Positions 1 to 10,404 of a stretch of DNA of 64,000 nucleotides are shown here, piece after piece. The notes under the pieces were generated by a model. That model did no database searches. It saw only the letters and a list, made by a program, of their open reading frames with translations, and was not told the origin of the DNA. This stretch comes from Emcibacter sp. Lineage in GTDB: Bacteria; Pseudomonadota; Alphaproteobacteria; Sphingomonadales; Emcibacteraceae. A program made the translations under genes and the position numbers. Where the stretch lies: positions 806,001 through 870,000 of the forward strand of contig JAJFIQ010000019.1 of the NCBI GenBank assembly GCA_021774785.1, given 5' to 3'. Within the stretch, counting starts at the first letter, position 1. The number at the start of each line of letters is the position of its first letter.

Positions 1-558
1 GATGTGCTCCATGCTGCAAAAAGAGACAAGATGTCTGTGACGGCAGGCGTTGCTGTATCTCATTTTTCCCTGAATGAATATGCCATCGAAGAATATCGCA
101 CCTTCACCAAAATATCACCCCCCCTCAGGTCCGAAGATGACAGGGTCGCGGTTTTGGAAGGGCTGAAAGACGGTACAATTGACGTCATTGTCAGCAGCCA
201 TGATCCGGAAGACCCGGAAAGCAAACGGGTTCCCTATGAGCTTGCGGAATCTGGTGTTATTGGGCTGGAAACCATGATGACCATATCTTTGGAGCTTTAT
301 CATAACAAGACTATGCCGCTACTGGATATTCTAGCAAAAATGACCTGTAATCCGGCACGAATTTTAGGGCTGGCCAGTGGGACACTTAAAGTAGACGCCC
401 CGGCTGATCTCTGCATCTTTGACACTGACGTCCCCTATAAAATAGACCCGGAAAAAATGGTGTCTCTTACCAAAAACACACCCTTTGACGGGCGGCCTGT
501 ACAGGGGCGGGTCCTGCGAACCATTGTTGGTGGCAAAACAGTATTTGAGTATAAATAA
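1..558 (+). CDS. pyrC: dihydroorotase (C-terminal part, truncated by window start)
   Basis: C-terminal amidohydrolase motifs (SSHDPEDPESKR...GVIGLETM...NPARILGL...ADLCIFD); linked to plsY/dprA/topA. Confidence 0.85.
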   Translation, partial: DVLHAAKRDKMSVTAGVAVSHFSLNEYAIEEYRTFTKISPPLRSEDDRVAVLEGLKDGTIDVIVSSHDPEDPESKRVPYELAESGVIGLETMMTISLELYHNKTMPLLDILAKMTCNPARILGLASGTLKVDAPADLCIFDTDVPYKIDPEKMVSLTKNTPFDGRPVQGRVLRTIVGGKTVFEYK

Positions 559-1181
559 TGACGGTATTAATCAATGATATTGGCCTAAGCTTTTATGTGA
601 TGAGCCTTATAGGTGGCTACCTTCTCGGCTCTCTGCCCTTTGGTCTGATTTTAACACAACTGGCGGGGCTGGGTGATCTTCGCAAAATGGGCAGTGGCAA
701 TATTGGGGCTACCAATGTACTGAGAACAGGCAATAAACCATTGGCACTGGCAACATTGATTCTGGATAGTGGTAAAGGTGCTTTAGCTGTATTACTGGCT
801 TATATAATTTTTGGGGAGCCAAATCTGTTATATTATGCCGGCGGCGGCGCATTTTTGGGTCATCTCTATCCAGTTTTTCTGAAATTTAAAGGTGGAAAGG
901 GTGTAGCAACCTTCATGGGAACCCTTCTCGCCATATCCTGGCCATTGGGTCTTGGTTGCAGTCTGGCTTGGATTTTCACAATGATCATATTTCGTATTTC
1001 TTCACTATCGGCATTGATTGCATCGACTATGTCACCCTTATATGCTTATTTCATTTTTGAAAATTCCGAGCTTGCAATTTTTACGGGTATACTGTGTATT
1101 ATGATCTTCATCCGTCATACGGATAACATCAAGAGACTTCTTTCCGGTACTGAACCCAGAATAGGAAAAAAGTCTGAATAA
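558..1181 (+). CDS. plsY: glycerol-3-phosphate acyltransferase PlsY
   Basis: GYLLGSLPFG, GSGNIGATNVLR, GGKGVAT motifs; multi-TM. Confidence 0.95.
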   Translation: MTVLINDIGLSFYVMSLIGGYLLGSLPFGLILTQLAGLGDLRKMGSGNIGATNVLRTGNKPLALATLILDSGKGALAVLLAYIIFGEPNLLYYAGGGAFLGHLYPVFLKFKGGKGVATFMGTLLAISWPLGLGCSLAWIFTMIIFRISSLSALIASTMSPLYAYFIFENSELAIFTGILCIMIFIRHTDNIKRLLSGTEPRIGKKSE

Positions 1182-1199
1182 TAAAATATCGGGGGAAAT

Positions 1200-2333
1200 A
1201 TGTCAGATCATTCAGGTAAAAAAGACCTAAGCCAAAATGAAAAAATGGCCCGTCTCCAGTTAATCAGAACTGAAAATGTCGGGCCAGTAACATTTCGACA
1301 TCTAATTTCCCGTTATAAAACTGCATTAAATGCGCTGGATGCCCTGCCCGAGCTTGCCCGCCGTGGCGGACGGAAAAGACCACTCTTTGCCGCCAAAAGA
1401 TCTGACATCGAAAAAGAAATTGAAGCATTAGCAAAAGTGGGTGGAACATTAATCGTGGGAGGCGATCACCTGTACCCCAATGCTTTAATGGCCATAGAGG
1501 ATGCGCCGCCCGTTATGATGGCACTGGGACACCCTCACTTGCTTGAAAGCAAGAACTTTGCAATTGTGGGGGCCAGAAATTGTTCTGCTGTTGGAACAGG
1601 GCTCGCCACGTCCCTTGCCCGTGAAATGGGTCAGGCCGGATATATTATTTCTTCCGGTATGGCACGCGGCATAGATACAGCAGTCCATCAGGGGGCAATT
1701 GAAACAGGAACTATTGCCGTGCTTGCCGGCGGTGCGGATGTCATATACCCCAAAGAAAATAGCAGACTATATGATACCATTATAAATACAGGTCTGATCC
1801 TGTCAGAAATGCCAATGGGAACCCAACCCACAGCCCGGCATTTTCCACGAAGAAACAGAATTATCTCTGGACTGGCGGCTGGACTGCTTGTTGTTGAGGC
1901 AACATATAAATCCGGGTCGCTGATAACGGCTCGTCTTGCCCTTGAACAGGGTCGGGAGGTTTTTGCTGTTCCCGGTTCCCCGATGGACCCAAGGGCTAAA
2001 GGCCCCAATGATTTGATTCGACAAGGAGCCGTACTGGTGGAGAATGCGAATAATATTCTTGAAGTTCTTCAAATAATGGATGAGCGAAGTATATCCGAAC
2101 CGCAATATGATCTTTTCAACAGCATTGCCTATCAGGAAATTTCCTTTGATGAAAAAGAACTTACGCTAATACGCGATGCCATACGTGATAAATTATCACA
2201 TACGCCTGTTCCCATTGATGACCTGATCAGAATGATGGAATTAACGCCACAGGAGGTGCAATCGGCACTACTAGAACTGGAATTAGCAGGAGAAATTAAC
2301 CGTTATCCCGGAAACAGGGTAGCTTTTTGTTAA
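1200..2333 (+). CDS. dprA: DNA-processing protein DprA
   Basis: Rossmann core (IVGARNCSAVGTGLA, SGMARGIDTAVHQGA, FPRRNRIISGL) plus C-terminal winged-helix-like region. Confidence 0.95.
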   Translation: MSDHSGKKDLSQNEKMARLQLIRTENVGPVTFRHLISRYKTALNALDALPELARRGGRKRPLFAAKRSDIEKEIEALAKVGGTLIVGGDHLYPNALMAIEDAPPVMMALGHPHLLESKNFAIVGARNCSAVGTGLATSLAREMGQAGYIISSGMARGIDTAVHQGAIETGTIAVLAGGADVIYPKENSRLYDTIINTGLILSEMPMGTQPTARHFPRRNRIISGLAAGLLVVEATYKSGSLITARLALEQGREVFAVPGSPMDPRAKGPNDLIRQGAVLVENANNILEVLQIMDERSISEPQYDLFNSIAYQEISFDEKELTLIRDAIRDKLSHTPVPIDDLIRMMELTPQEVQSALLELELAGEINRYPGNRVAFC

Positions 2334-2388
2334 ACAAAGAGGTAAAAGCCCTTAATTTTGAATATTTAATAATTATAGAAATTCACAG

Positions 2389-4956
2389 ATGAAAACGGTT
2401 GTAGTAGAATCACCGGCAAAAGCCAAAACCATCAACAAGTATCTGGGCAAAGACTATACTGTCCTTGCCAGTTTCGGTCATGTGCGTGACCTGCCATCGA
2501 AAAATGGCTCTGTTGACCCAGAGGCAGATTTTGCCATGGTATGGGAAGTCGACAGTGATAGTAAAAAACGCATAAAGGATATCGCTGACGCGACAAAGTC
2601 ATCTGATGAACTTATTCTCGCCACCGACCCTGACCGTGAGGGTGAGGCCATCTCATGGCATGTTTTGGAACTTCTGAAAGCCAAACGTGGCATCATGAAA
2701 GACGTAGCCGTCAAGCGGGTTGTATTTAATGAAATTACCAAACCCGCCATTCTGAAAGCCATGGATGACCCGCGTGATATTGATGAGCCACTTGTGGATG
2801 CTTATCTTGCGCGACGGGCGCTTGATTATCTTGTAGGCTTTAACCTGTCCCCTGTTTTATGGCGTAAACTTCCCGGGTCACGGTCTGCGGGACGGGTGCA
2901 ATCCGTGTCCCTGCGTTTGATATGTGACAGGGAACTGGAGATTGAACAATTCATCAGTGAAGAATATTGGACCGTCGAAGTTAATCTCGCTACTGAAGCA
3001 AAAGATAAATTTACCGCCCAGCTTCATCTTTTAAATGGTGAAAAATTAAAAAAATTCACGTTAACAAATGAAGCACAGGCGACGACAGCAAAAGAAATAA
3101 TTGAAAACAGCAACTTCACTATTTCCAATGTTATAAGCAAACCTGCCAAAAGATACCCTGCACCGCCCTTTACAACGTCTACGTTGCAACAGGAAGCTGC
3201 CCGAAAACTTGGTTTTAATGCCCAGCGCACTATGCGTTGTGCCCAGAAATTATATGAAGAAGGTCTCATTACCTATATGCGGACAGACGGCGTGAATATA
3301 GCGCAGGAGGCCATATATGGCTGCCGCGATGTTATTTCCGCTGAATATGGTGACAATTATGTCCCCGTAAAACCGCGCTTCTATAAAAACAAATCCAAGA
3401 ATGCGCAGGAAGCCCATGAGGCTGTCCGCCCCACTGATCTGAAACGTCTGCCCAAACAAATTCCCGCCAAACTGGACGAAGACCAGCGGCGACTGTATGA
3501 CCTTATCTGGAAACGAACTATTGCCAGCCAAATGGCAGAAGCAAATTTTGAACGTACTACGGCTGATATATCGTCTTCTGATGGCCAAACGGGACTGCGA
3601 GCAACTGGCTCTGTGCAGGTTTTTGATGGTTTTCTGAAACTTTATCAAGAAGGTCATGATGACGAGGAAACAAGCGGCACCGACAAACGCCTGCCTAAAC
3701 TGACCAAGGGTGAAAATGTCAATCAGAATAAAGTCGTTCCAAACCAGCATTTCACGCAACCGCCACCACGTTTTACCGAAGCCTCACTGGTTAAAACCAT
3801 GGAAGAGCTGGGTATCGGTCGCCCGTCCACCTATGCCTCTGTCCTGACCGTACTTCGAGATCGCAATTATGTGGTTATGGATAAAAACCGCTTTGTACCA
3901 GAAGATAAGGGCCGTCTGGTCACATCTTTCCTGCAAAATTATTTTGCCAAATATGTGGAATATGACTTTACCGCCAATATGGAAGAATTACTGGATAAGG
4001 TTTCTTACGGCGAAATTCCCTATAAAAAAGTTCTTGCCGATTTCTGGCGTGAATTCCATGAGGCTATAGAAGGAACAAAAGAACTGCGCGTATCCGAAGT
4101 ATTGGAACGGCTTAATCAGGTACTGGCTCCCTTTATTTTCCCTGATAAGGAAGATGGATCAAACGCCCGTGCTTGTCCAAAATGTGACGATGGTATTCTC
4201 AGCCTGAAAACCAGCCGCTATGGTGCCTTCGTTGGATGTTCCCATTACCCGGAATGTAAATACACCCGCAAAATGCATAATGGCAACGGCGACGGGGCAG
4301 ATGATAACGACAACCGCGTATTAGGCCTCGACCCTGAAACCGGTATGGAAGTTACCGTCCGTACTGGCCGCTTTGGCCCCTATATTCAATTGGGTGAACC
4401 TGTTGAGAAAGAAAAGCCAAAGCGCAGTTCTATTCCTAAAGGTATGGACGCAGCCTCAGTTAGTTTGGAAAAAGCGTTACAATTATTGGCCCTGCCGCGC
4501 ACAGTAGGCACACACCCCGAAGATGGCAAAGATATCAAGACTTCCATCGGTCGTTATGGTCCATATGTTGCCCATGCGGGCATTTTCGCTAGTCTGAAAG
4601 ACCCGGAAGATGTCTTTAACTTAGGGATTAATCACGCCGTTGAGCTTCTTGCGGAAGCGAAAAAGAAAAAAGGTGGCTCTGCGGAACCGCTGAAAGAATT
4701 GGGCAATCACCCTGACGATGGGGAACCGATCAGAGTTTTCGAAGGCCGCTATGGCCCTTACGTTAAACATAACAGAACCAACGCCACTATTCCAAAGGAT
4801 AAAGACCCTAAGTCTGTAACCCTGGAAGAAGCCGTGGAACTGATCAAGGCCCGTCTGGCAAAGGGCAAGAAGAAACCAGCCAAGAAGAAAGCTGCCCCTA
4901 AGAAGAAAGCTGCCCCTAAGAAAAAAGCAGCCGCCAAGAAAAAAGCCAAGACCTAA
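2389..4956 (+). CDS. topA: DNA topoisomerase I
   Basis: VVESPAKAKTINKYLG, DPDREGEAISWH, active site EGLITYMRTDG, Zn ribbon ACPKCDDG, Lys/Ala-rich tail. Confidence 0.98.
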   Translation: MKTVVVESPAKAKTINKYLGKDYTVLASFGHVRDLPSKNGSVDPEADFAMVWEVDSDSKKRIKDIADATKSSDELILATDPDREGEAISWHVLELLKAKRGIMKDVAVKRVVFNEITKPAILKAMDDPRDIDEPLVDAYLARRALDYLVGFNLSPVLWRKLPGSRSAGRVQSVSLRLICDRELEIEQFISEEYWTVEVNLATEAKDKFTAQLHLLNGEKLKKFTLTNEAQATTAKEIIENSNFTISNVISKPAKRYPAPPFTTSTLQQEAARKLGFNAQRTMRCAQKLYEEGLITYMRTDGVNIAQEAIYGCRDVISAEYGDNYVPVKPRFYKNKSKNAQEAHEAVRPTDLKRLPKQIPAKLDEDQRRLYDLIWKRTIASQMAEANFERTTADISSSDGQTGLRATGSVQVFDGFLKLYQEGHDDEETSGTDKRLPKLTKGENVNQNKVVPNQHFTQPPPRFTEASLVKTMEELGIGRPSTYASVLTVLRDRNYVVMDKNRFVPEDKGRLVTSFLQNYFAKYVEYDFTANMEELLDKVSYGEIPYKKVLADFWREFHEAIEGTKELRVSEVLERLNQVLAPFIFPDKEDGSNARACPKCDDGILSLKTSRYGAFVGCSHYPECKYTRKMHNGNGDGADDNDNRVLGLDPETGMEVTVRTGRFGPYIQLGEPVEKEKPKRSSIPKGMDAASVSLEKALQLLALPRTVGTHPEDGKDIKTSIGRYGPYVAHAGIFASLKDPEDVFNLGINHAVELLAEAKKKKGGSAEPLKELGNHPDDGEPIRVFEGRYGPYVKHNRTNATIPKDKDPKSVTLEEAVELIKARLAKGKKKPAKKKAAPKKKAAPKKKAAAKKKAKT

Positions 4957-4958
4957 AG

Positions 4959-7208
4959 ATGGCTTCAAAAGCGAAACCGCCGTTTCCAACAAAGGATGAC
5001 ATTCTGGCCTTTGTTAAGGATAACCCGGGCAAGCTTTCAAAACGCGACATCGCCCGGGCTTTCCACATTCGTGGCGATAAGCGGATTATCTTAAAGAAAC
5101 TTCTTCGGGAAATGTCAGAGGAAGGACTATTGGACAAAGGCCATAAAGGCCGCGTCCATATGGGCGGTGACCTGCCCCCCGTTTGCGTTGTAGAGGTTAC
5201 GGGACTTGACAAGATGGGCGACTTAATGGCCCGACCTGTTAATTTAAAAAACGATGAAAGTCCCCCACCAATCACCATATTTGCCGAAGACAAACGCGGC
5301 AATCTTTCAGTGCATGATCAGGCATTGGTGCGGCTTACCCGTGACAGGGACGGTCGGGAAATTGCCTATGTAGCTCGTGTCATTCGGAAACTTGAGCGAA
5401 CATCCACTTTGGTCATGGGGGTATTCAACGAAGAAGATGATAATATTGCCCATGTAAACCCAACAGACAAGAAAAACCGCAATCAATATCTGATCGCCAA
5501 ATGCGATTGGAATGGGGCAAAGAATGGTGAATTGGTCCTCGTCGACGCAAAACAGAACAAAACATCCAAACGACATATGGGGCCAAAACGGGCCATTGTT
5601 AAAGAGTGCCTCGGAACATTAGACGAGCCAAAATCCATTAGTCTTATTGCCATTCATTCCCACGGCATTCTAACCGAGTTTTCTGAACCTGCATTGGGTG
5701 AAGCTGAAAAATCCATTGCACCGACTCTCGGTAGCAGGACAGATTTACGGGCCATCCCCATGATCACCGTCGATCCGGCAGATGCTCGTGATCATGACGA
5801 TGCCATATGGGCTGAAAAAGACACAGACCCCAAAAATGAGGGCGGCTGGCATGTGATGATTGCCATTGCTGATGTGGCCCATTATGTGGCGCCGGGATCT
5901 TCGCTGGAAAAAGACGCATGGGCAAGGGGAAATTCCACTTACTTCCCGGACAGGGTAGTCCCCATGCTGCCCGAGGCCCTATCCAACGGTCTGTGTTCCC
6001 TTAAGGAAGGGGAGGATCGCTATACCCTTGCCGTCCATATATGGTTTGACAAACGGGGTAAGAAAATACGTCACAAATTTGTCCGTGGGCTTATGCGCTC
6101 CGCAGCAGGGCTGTCCTATGAAGCGTTTCAAAGCGCCCATGAGGGTCAGGTAAGCGACAAGGCTGCACCATTGCTAGATACGGTTATTGAACCGCTTTAC
6201 GGTGCTTATGAATGCCTGAAAAAAGGCCGGGATTATCGGGAACCGCTTAATCTGGTTATGCCGGAACGGAAAATTATACTGGACGATAAGGGTAACGTCA
6301 CCGGCATACACCCCCGACAGGCACTGGATGCCCATAAACTGGTCGAAGAGTTCATGATACAGGCCAATGTTGCTGCGGCAGAGGAGTTGGAACAAAAAGG
6401 CTGGCCCTGTATTTACCGTATCCATGAACAACCCAGTGAAGAGAAGCTTAATGCTTTACGCGAATTTCTGGCAAGCTTTGGCTATAATTTCGCCAAGGGC
6501 ATGGTGCAACAACCTAAACTGTTCAACAATATCCTGCGCAAGGTCGAAGATACACCCCACGCAGAGGTTATCAACATCATTATCCTGAGAACCCAGTCAC
6601 AGGCCATATACAGTACTGATAACCTAGGCCATTTTGGTCTGTCCCTCGCCCGTTATGCCCATTTCACTTCACCAATCCGCCGCTATGCCGACCTGATGGT
6701 TCATCGTGCCTTGATTGGGGCTTTAAAGCTGGGAAATGATGGCCTAGCCAAACTTGATCGGGAGAAGCTAGTGGAAACGGCTGATCATATCAGCAAAACA
6801 GAACGTATCTCAATGATAGCAGAACGGGAATCCACAGATCGTTATGTCGCAGCATATATGGGGCAACATGTGGGCGAGGAATTCGATGCCAGAATTGCGG
6901 GCGTCAGCCGCGCCGGACTGTTTGTTGCCTTTGATGAAACTGGCGGGGATGGCTTCATCCCTGTGTCCTCAATGGTTGGTGACTATTTCCGCCATGATAA
7001 AGATTTACATATGCTGGAGGGAGAATATACCGGAATAACTTATCAGCTGGGAGATGCGGTAACAGTGCGTCTGAAGGAAGCCAACCGAATTACAGGCGGC
7101 TTGCTCTGTGAATTGATTGATGAAAAGTTGACTTCAAAATCAGGCCGTAAAAAACCTAAGGGCAGAGGCAGACGACAGGGCCGATCTTCAAGAAGACAGA
7201 AAAGATAG
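4959..7208 (+). CDS. rnr: ribonuclease R
   Basis: RNB motif DPADARDHDDAI, HFTSPIRRYADLMVHR, C-terminal S1-like domain and basic tail. Confidence 0.97.
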   Translation: MASKAKPPFPTKDDILAFVKDNPGKLSKRDIARAFHIRGDKRIILKKLLREMSEEGLLDKGHKGRVHMGGDLPPVCVVEVTGLDKMGDLMARPVNLKNDESPPPITIFAEDKRGNLSVHDQALVRLTRDRDGREIAYVARVIRKLERTSTLVMGVFNEEDDNIAHVNPTDKKNRNQYLIAKCDWNGAKNGELVLVDAKQNKTSKRHMGPKRAIVKECLGTLDEPKSISLIAIHSHGILTEFSEPALGEAEKSIAPTLGSRTDLRAIPMITVDPADARDHDDAIWAEKDTDPKNEGGWHVMIAIADVAHYVAPGSSLEKDAWARGNSTYFPDRVVPMLPEALSNGLCSLKEGEDRYTLAVHIWFDKRGKKIRHKFVRGLMRSAAGLSYEAFQSAHEGQVSDKAAPLLDTVIEPLYGAYECLKKGRDYREPLNLVMPERKIILDDKGNVTGIHPRQALDAHKLVEEFMIQANVAAAEELEQKGWPCIYRIHEQPSEEKLNALREFLASFGYNFAKGMVQQPKLFNNILRKVEDTPHAEVINIIILRTQSQAIYSTDNLGHFGLSLARYAHFTSPIRRYADLMVHRALIGALKLGNDGLAKLDREKLVETADHISKTERISMIAERESTDRYVAAYMGQHVGEEFDARIAGVSRAGLFVAFDETGGDGFIPVSSMVGDYFRHDKDLHMLEGEYTGITYQLGDAVTVRLKEANRITGGLLCELIDEKLTSKSGRKKPKGRGRRQGRSSRRQKR

Positions 7209-7236
7209 AATTATCACTATTTTTCACGGCTTTTGC

Positions 7237-7264
7237 TTGACTTGAACGTTAATAGCTGTATTTT
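7237..7264 (+). promoter_or_regulatory. sigma70-like promoter for rpmG (TTGACT-N16-TATTTT)
   Basis: hexamers at 7237-7242 and 7259-7264, upstream of rpmG. Confidence 0.5.
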
Positions 7265-7305
7265 CCCATCACGTATTTTGGAATTTAAACATTGGAGCCA
7301 GCGAT

Positions 7306-7473
7306 ATGGCGAAACCTACCGTTGTAAAAATTAAACTCGTCAGCACAGCCGGCACTGGTTACTATTATGTAACAAAGAAAAACCCGCGCAATATTACGGA
7401 AAAAATGACTTTCCGCAAATATGATCCTGTTGCACGTAAACATGTGGAATTCAAGGAACATAAAATTAAATAA
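7306..7473 (+). CDS. rpmG: 50S ribosomal protein L33 (55 aa; below ORF-track cutoff)
   Basis: translated by eye: [55 protein letters not shown]. Confidence 0.96.
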   Translation: MAKPTVVKIKLVSTAGTGYYYVTKKNPRNITEKMTFRKYDPVARKHVEFKEHKIK

Positions 7474-7497
7474 TTTTATTTCCGCTGACAGTATTTT

Positions 7498-7530
7498 AAC
7501 GGTCTGTACCTTTGGTTCAGGCCGTTTTTT
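7498..7530 (+). terminator. rho-independent terminator after rpmG
   Basis: AACGGTCTG...CAGGCCGTTTTTT stem (one G-U) followed by T-run. Confidence 0.8.
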
Positions 7531-8902
7531 ATTGTTCGATGCTACATACCTGATTACGGCCATTTTCCTTGGCCTGATACAGGGCAAGATCAGCGGCTAC
7601 AAGTAATTTACTACTGGTGGAATTTTTATCACCTGCAAGGGCGATTCCGATACTTACTGTTACCTTGATCGGTTCTTCGGAGCTAGAAATTTCAAATGGC
7701 TCATTCGCAATAGACATGCGAAGTCTTTCCGCCACAAAATATGCATACTCAAGATTTGTTTCCGGCATAACGATAACAAATTCTTCACCACCAAAGCGGG
7801 CCGCAAGATCAATATTCCGTATGTCGTTGCTGATTCTGCGCGCAAATTCCTTTAACACCTCATCCCCTGCGGCATGACCATAGGTATCATTCACAAGTTT
7901 GAACTTATCAAGGTCCATCATCAGCAAAGATACCTTCTTACGTGAATCATTGCTTTTGGACATGATGTTATCCAAATGTGTCGACAGAAAGTGCCTATTA
8001 TATAATCCGGTTACGGCATCCGTCATGGCCATTTCAACGCTCTTCTGCATATTCTGGCGCAGACGATTAGCATATCGCTTTTGACGAATTTGAGACTTTG
8101 CACGCGCCAGAAGTTCGTTCCTGTCTATGGGACGTGATATATAATCCGTGGCTCCCAGTTCCATAGCTTTTACCAACTGTGTTGTATCCCCTTCATCTAC
8201 CAGAACTAGTATGGGAATTCGTCGTGTATTCTCTGCGGACCTTAACTGTGAACACAGCCGAAGACCATCAACGTCATTCATCCCCAAACTTACAATTATA
8301 AGGTCATAATCTTCAAGGTTTGACACGGTAACTTCACCGGATTCAGCATTATCCACATCAACTGTTGCCAAATCCTGCATATATCGACTGATTCTTTCAG
8401 CAACCCTGGCATAGTCTTCCACCAAGAGTACTTTCGCATCTGTGAGACTAATATTGCGGTTAAGGTCCGAGCCAATACTCATACCAAAGTCCTGGCCAGT
8501 GGTTTCGCGCATGCGAAGCTCATCCATCAGAACTTTTAGACGCACCAGTGACCGTACCCGGGCAAACAAGGGTAAATCCAATACTGGCTTGGTCAGAAAA
8601 TCATCCGCGCCGGCCTCAAGGCCCGCAACGCGGTCTTTTGGTTGATCAAGGGCCGTAACCATAATAACGGGAATATGTGCTGACTTTACATTGGACCTGA
8701 TACGACGACAGACTTCAAAACCATCCATTCCCGGCATCATAACATCCAGAAGAACAATATCAGGATGCTCTTTATCAATTATTTCCAGCGCATCTTCACC
8801 GTTCATGGCTGTCAAAACGTCAAAATATTCGCTGGAAAGTTTTGCTTCCAGTAATTTGACATTTTGAATTACATCATCAACAACAAGTACCCGTGCCGTC
8901 AT
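7529..8902 (-). CDS. pleD: PleD-type response regulator diguanylate cyclase (REC-REC-GGDEF)
   Basis: two receiver domains (second lacks the acceptor Asp: DLIIVSLGM), RFGGEEF; follows divK. Confidence 0.93.
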   Translation of the reverse strand: MTARVLVVDDVIQNVKLLEAKLSSEYFDVLTAMNGEDALEIIDKEHPDIVLLDVMMPGMDGFEVCRRIRSNVKSAHIPVIMVTALDQPKDRVAGLEAGADDFLTKPVLDLPLFARVRSLVRLKVLMDELRMRETTGQDFGMSIGSDLNRNISLTDAKVLLVEDYARVAERISRYMQDLATVDVDNAESGEVTVSNLEDYDLIIVSLGMNDVDGLRLCSQLRSAENTRRIPILVLVDEGDTTQLVKAMELGATDYISRPIDRNELLARAKSQIRQKRYANRLRQNMQKSVEMAMTDAVTGLYNRHFLSTHLDNIMSKSNDSRKKVSLLMMDLDKFKLVNDTYGHAAGDEVLKEFARRISNDIRNIDLAARFGGEEFVIVMPETNLEYAYFVAERLRMSIANEPFEISSSEEPIKVTVSIGIALAGDKNSTSSKLLVAADLALYQAKENGRNQVCSIEQ

Positions 8903-8911
8903 AGTTAAGTG

Positions 8912-9277
8912 CTATCCCGCAAATTTTTTAACAGTTTCGATAAATTTTCCAACAGAAATAGGTTTAGCGATATAGGCTTCACAACCGCCTGCCCTAATTT
9001 TTTCTTCATCACCCTTCATCGCAAAGGCTGTTACCGCGATTATTGGAATGGAGGATAAATTTTCATCTTCTTTTATCCATTTTGTCACTTCAAGTCCAGA
9101 AACCTCCGGCAACTGAATATCCATCAAAATAAGATCTGGCATTTCTTCTCTTGCCAGCGCAAGGGCTTTCATCCCTTCCTGCGTCTGGATAGTATCATAC
9201 CCATGCGCATTCAGAAGATCACAAAAGAGCTTCATATTTAATTCATTGTCTTCTACGACGAGTATTTTCTTCCGCAT
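8912..9277 (-). CDS. divK: DivK-type single-domain response regulator
   Basis: REC only, [23 protein letters not shown]; adjacent to pleD. Confidence 0.9.
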   Translation of the reverse strand: MRKKILVVEDNELNMKLFCDLLNAHGYDTIQTQEGMKALALAREEMPDLILMDIQLPEVSGLEVTKWIKEDENLSSIPIIAVTAFAMKGDEEKIRAGGCEAYIAKPISVGKFIETVKKFAG

Positions 9278-9447
9278 ATAATTTTCCTGAACATTACTCA
9301 GTTAAAACTACCCCACTGAGACTAACACTTATAGCTTAGATAGATATTATGCTACAAATTTATTAGTATCTTATGAAAAAGCTGTTAACAGAATTACTGT
9401 AGTGTATATATTATGTCTAATTTCTTAATATAACGTTGGTTTTCGGC

Positions 9448-9729
9448 ATGAATTACGATCAGGCAGAGATACTTGGCCTTCAAGCCCTCTCCCATGTGGC
9501 ACAACATGAGGAAATATTGATGGCATATTTACGATTATCAGGCATAACCCCTGATGAATTAAAGGATTCCGCAGCAAATCCGGCAACATTAGGTAGTATT
9601 CTGGATTATTTCTTACAAAATGAAAAAAAACTGCTCTCATTTTGTGAAACTATGGAAATTGCACCGGACCAATTAAAAAAAGCCAGACAGTTACTTCCTG
9701 GTGGCGAAACAGTTCCCTACAGCACATAA
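9448..9729 (+). CDS. DUF3572-like protein
   Basis: short protein MNYDQAEILGLQALSHVAQHEE...; divergent from divK as in other Alphaproteobacteria. Confidence 0.7.
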   Translation: MNYDQAEILGLQALSHVAQHEEILMAYLRLSGITPDELKDSAANPATLGSILDYFLQNEKKLLSFCETMEIAPDQLKKARQLLPGGETVPYST

Positions 9730-9752
9730 GATTTAAAAGGCTACGATCAAAT

Positions 9753-10400
9753 ATGAAATTTGCCCTTGAGCAACTGAAATCACTTTCTCTGGATAGTGAC
9801 CGTCCTGTCATCATTTCAGATGCAGATGAGGTAATCTTGCATTTTTCCGATATTTTGTCGGAATATCTGCTCGGTCAGGGGATGTATGTAAATTTTAAAA
9901 GTTACGCTCTGGAAGGAAATATTAAATATACTGATACTGATATACCCGTTGATAGTGATCTTTTTGGTGAAATAATTGAAGATTATTTTGAAAATTATGT
10001 TGAAAAACAGCCCTTGGTAAAAGACGTATCTAAACATCTGGAAAACTTATCCGAATTCTGTGATATCATTATTCTGACCAATATCCCCCATAGTTTTGCC
10101 GACCGCCGTCGTAAAAAACTCATTGATTCTGGTCTGAATTACCCCATGATTTCAAGTAGCGGCCCAAAAGGGCCCGTGATGAAAGCCATCAAAAGAATTA
10201 CCCGTGAAGAATTAATCTTCATTGACGATATTTCACAACATCATAAATCCGTGGCCAAATTCGTACCGGATACCCTGCGGATTCAGTATATTGCCAATGA
10301 TCATTTAAATAACATTGAAGAAAAATCAAAATATTGTCATCATAGATGCCGTGATTGGTCCCATATAGAACAGGTCATACGGGATTATCTGCAAAGGTAA
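9753..10400 (+). CDS. HAD-like hydrolase
   Basis: HAD motif I DADEV, motif II ILTN, motif IV FIDD. Confidence 0.6.
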   Translation: MKFALEQLKSLSLDSDRPVIISDADEVILHFSDILSEYLLGQGMYVNFKSYALEGNIKYTDTDIPVDSDLFGEIIEDYFENYVEKQPLVKDVSKHLENLSEFCDIIILTNIPHSFADRRRKKLIDSGLNYPMISSSGPKGPVMKAIKRITREELIFIDDISQHHKSVAKFVPDTLRIQYIANDHLNNIEEKSKYCHHRCRDWSHIEQVIRDYLQR

Positions 10401-10404
10401 TAGA

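Noticed and set aside
3250-3759. 169-aa minus-strand ORF
   Set aside because: Antisense shadow of topA.
4858-4950. Direct repeats aagaagaaagctgcccct in the 3' end of topA
   Set aside because: Encodes the common Lys/Ala/Pro-rich tail of TopA; codon-level low complexity, not a separate element.
9382-9391. CTGTTAACAG 10-bp palindrome in the divK-DUF3572 gap
   Set aside because: Short and single; could be a site but is not distinguishable from chance without comparative data.
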